NCBI GenBank assembly: GCA_013002625.1
Contig: JABDJE010000202.1
Span: forward strand, 1 to 7,281
Length of the DNA stretch: 7,281 nt
DNA from: Saprospiraceae bacterium
GTDB taxonomy: Bacteria; Bacteroidota; Bacteroidia; Chitinophagales; Saprospiraceae
Direction: 5' to 3'
The notes beneath the pieces are model-generated. The model saw only the letters and a program-made list of their open reading frames with translations, was not told the DNA's origin and searched no databases. Both the position numbers and the translations under genes were made by a program. This document shows positions 6,079-7,281 of this stretch, piece by piece; the stretch's first letter is position 1, and each line of letters begins with the position of its first letter.

Positions 6079-6114
6079 ATTAGGAATATCTAATCCTGTT
6101 AAGCTAATCAGGAT
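6079..6114. repeat. Overlapping short inverted repeats in the divergent promoter region
   Basis: ATTAG (6079-6083) and CTAAT (6090-6094) form a 5-bp dyad around GAATAT. The partly overlapping ATCCTG (6093-6098) pairs with CAGGAT (6109-6114) across a 10-nt loop. The two pairings share bases 6093-6094, so as RNA they would partly exclude each other. They sit between the divergent DUF2892 and copper-ATPase genes. They could be operators or weak RNA hairpins; stems are short and chance cannot be ruled out. Confidence 0.3.
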
Positions 6115-6125
6115 CAGTAAGGTGA

Positions 6126-6139
6126 TTGATATATATCAG
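6126..6139. promoter_or_regulatory. Putative FNR/Anr-type binding site
   Basis: TTGAT-ATAT-ATCAG matches the FNR/Anr consensus TTGAT-N4-ATCAA at 9 of 10 defined positions. The symmetry extends to an 18-bp palindrome (6124-6141) with one mismatched pair. It lies 76 bp before the preferred start of the CcoI-type ATPase gene and 67 bp before the divergent DUF2892 start, so it could serve either. Control of cco operons by FNR/Anr-type regulators under low oxygen is established in Proteobacteria and plausible here. A core promoter is not obvious; GATATTTG at 6152-6159 is one base from the Bacteroidota -7 element TAnnTTTG, but its distance to the site is not the classical one. Confidence 0.45.
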
Positions 6140-6215
6140 TCGCCTCAAATAGATATTTGAAGAATTTCGGATAATGAATTTAATTGCAGAGGATGTCCGA
6201 TTCATAAAAGCTGAC

Positions 6216-7281
6216 ATGGAGCACTGTTTCCATTGTGGTGAACCCAATCCACAACATATTGTACTGTATGACGAAAAATCATTTTGCTGCGAGGGCTGTA
6301 AAATGGTGTATTCCATATTAGATGAAAATGACCTTTGTAATTTTTATGAGCTTAATTCCAATGCTGGTTTATCACAGCGTTCTCAAAATCAAAAATCATT
6401 TGAATATCTAGATGATCCAGATGCCATCAAAAAGCTTCTGGATTTTGCAAATGAGGATTTAGCCAAAGTTCGATTTTACATTCCTCAAATTCATTGCTCT
6501 TCCTGTCTTTGGCTCCTGGAAAACCTATATAAAATAAATCCGGCCATCAGTCAATCAAGGGTAGATTTCTTGAATAAGGAATTGCGCATCACTTATCAGA
6601 CTCAAGAAATTACGCTGAGAGAGATTGTTGAACTGCTGGCTTCAATTGGGTATGAGCCATTCATTCAAATGCATGACCTTGAGCAACAGGAACACTCGAA
6701 TAAAGTGGATAAATCTCTTTATTATAAATTGGGGCTTGCAGGATTTGCATTTGGAAATATCATGTTGTTCAGTTTTCCTGAATACCTTGGATTGGCTGAG
6801 AGCGGGGAATCAGGGTTTAATACATTGTTCTCCTACCTAAATTTAATTTTGATATTACCGGTGCTGTTTTACAGCGCACAGGATTATTGGAAAAGCGCTT
6901 ATCAGGGGCTTAAGCGGGGGCATTTGAATATTGATGTTCCAATTTGCCTGGGTATTCTTGCGCTTTTTTTAAGAAGCGTATTTGAAATTGTTACAGGCAT
7001 CGGTCCTGGCTATTTAGATTCAATGGCAGGCCTTATATTTTTCCTATTGATTGGGCGATGGTTTCAACATGTAACCTATGCCAGGATTAGTTTTGATCGA
7101 GACTTTAAATCCTATTTTCCAATTGCCTGTAATGTACGTCGAGATGGATCAGATGTTCAGCTGACCCTAGATAAAATTCAAAAAAACGACATTATTTATA
7201 TTAAGCATGGTGAAATGATTCCTGCTGATGGAATTCTAACATCTGGTGAAGCTGAAATTGATTATAGCTTTGTCTCTGGAG
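6216..7281 (+). CDS. ccoI: CcoI/FixI-type copper-transporting P1B-ATPase, N-terminal part (cut by window edge)
   Basis: The frame is open from ATG 6216 to the window edge (355 codons). The product should move Cu(I) across the inner membrane for assembly of cbb3-type cytochrome oxidase. Domains in order: an N-terminal cysteine-rich metal-binding domain (C4-FH-C7 and C24-C25-EG-C28, about 1-80), a heavy-metal-associated domain with C94-S-S-C97 (about 84-152), four hydrophobic helices (about 170-192, 207-229, 244-265 and 275-297), then the beginning of the actuator domain (KNDIIYIKHGEMIPADG), ending in SFVSG where most P1B-ATPases have (T/V)TGES. The CFHCG plus HMA arrangement is that of the CcoI branch rather than CopA. 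The phosphorylation DKTG site and the CPC helix lie outside the window. A second in-frame ATG at 6174 would add 14 residues; 6216 is preferred because the family usually begins a few residues before CFHCG. An FNR-like site lies upstream. Other cco genes would be expected next, but are not visible. Confidence 0.9.
   Translation, partial: MEHCFHCGEPNPQHIVLYDEKSFCCEGCKMVYSILDENDLCNFYELNSNAGLSQRSQNQKSFEYLDDPDAIKKLLDFANEDLAKVRFYIPQIHCSSCLWLLENLYKINPAISQSRVDFLNKELRITYQTQEITLREIVELLASIGYEPFIQMHDLEQQEHSNKVDKSLYYKLGLAGFAFGNIMLFSFPEYLGLAESGESGFNTLFSYLNLILILPVLFYSAQDYWKSAYQGLKRGHLNIDVPICLGILALFLRSVFEIVTGIGPGYLDSMAGLIFFLLIGRWFQHVTYARISFDRDFKSYFPIACNVRRDGSDVQLTLDKIQKNDIIYIKHGEMIPADGILTSGEAEIDYSFVSG

Noticed and set aside
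6104..6316. Minus-strand 70-codon frame over the start of the copper ATPase gene
   Set aside because: It overlaps the conserved CFHCG/CCEGC coding segment antisense and has no protein-like features.
7240..7281. Actuator motif reading VSG instead of TG of TGES as a sign of an inactive ATPase
   Set aside because: Ser for Thr keeps the hydroxyl, the decisive Glu is beyond the window edge, and the rest of the protein looks intact.
1..7281. CRISPR arrays, tRNA or rRNA genes, insertion sequences
   Set aside because: No regularly spaced repeats with spacers, no cloverleaf-like or rRNA-like stretches, and no transposase-like frames were seen.

Overview
The window looks like chromosomal DNA from a member of the Bacteroidota, probably a free-living, aerobic or microaerophilic relative of the Cytophagales. 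The DNA is AT-rich, start codons lack clear Shine-Dalgarno sequences, and several genes are of types typical of that phylum: a DUF2652 protein, a CcoI-type copper ATPase beginning CFHCG, and a multidomain kinase/AAA signalling protein. This assignment rests on protein character only and was not searched.

Left block (1-4612, all minus strand). In transcription order it holds: (i) a 359-residue protein with a DUF2652 domain (related to class III nucleotidyl cyclases) followed by a START-like SRPBCC domain; (ii) after a 174-bp gap, an unusually large (757-residue) carotenoid cleavage oxygenase-type enzyme with all candidate iron-binding histidines and an inserted hydrophobic helix; (iii) only 5 bp further on, a kinase/AAA signalling protein cut by the left window edge. 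In the third protein, both the kinase active site and the P-loop look degenerate.

Middle (4768-5499, plus strand). A divergently transcribed 170-residue protein with two membrane helices and no recognised function is followed by a 219-bp non-coding gap. The gap carries nested inverted and direct repeats and ends in a four-copy 7-bp tandem repeat that runs into the GTG start codon of the next gene.

Right block (5500-7281). An adrenodoxin-type [2Fe-2S] ferredoxin (plus) ends 1 nt from a convergent DUF2892/YgaP-like small membrane protein (minus). That small gene is divergent from the first half of a CcoI-type copper P1B-ATPase (plus, cut by the right edge). Their shared upstream region contains a near-consensus FNR/Anr site, TTGAT-N4-ATCAG. 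This fits oxygen control of a cbb3 oxidase (cco) operon that would lie just outside the window.

The most speculative but attractive reading is that the left block is an apocarotenoid- or lipid-responsive module: one protein cleaves a carotenoid-like substrate, another has a hydrophobic-ligand-type domain joined to a cyclase-like domain, and a third is a pseudokinase/pseudo-ATPase scaffold. Only the gene order, the tight 5-bp junction and the degenerate motifs are directly visible; the functional link is inference.
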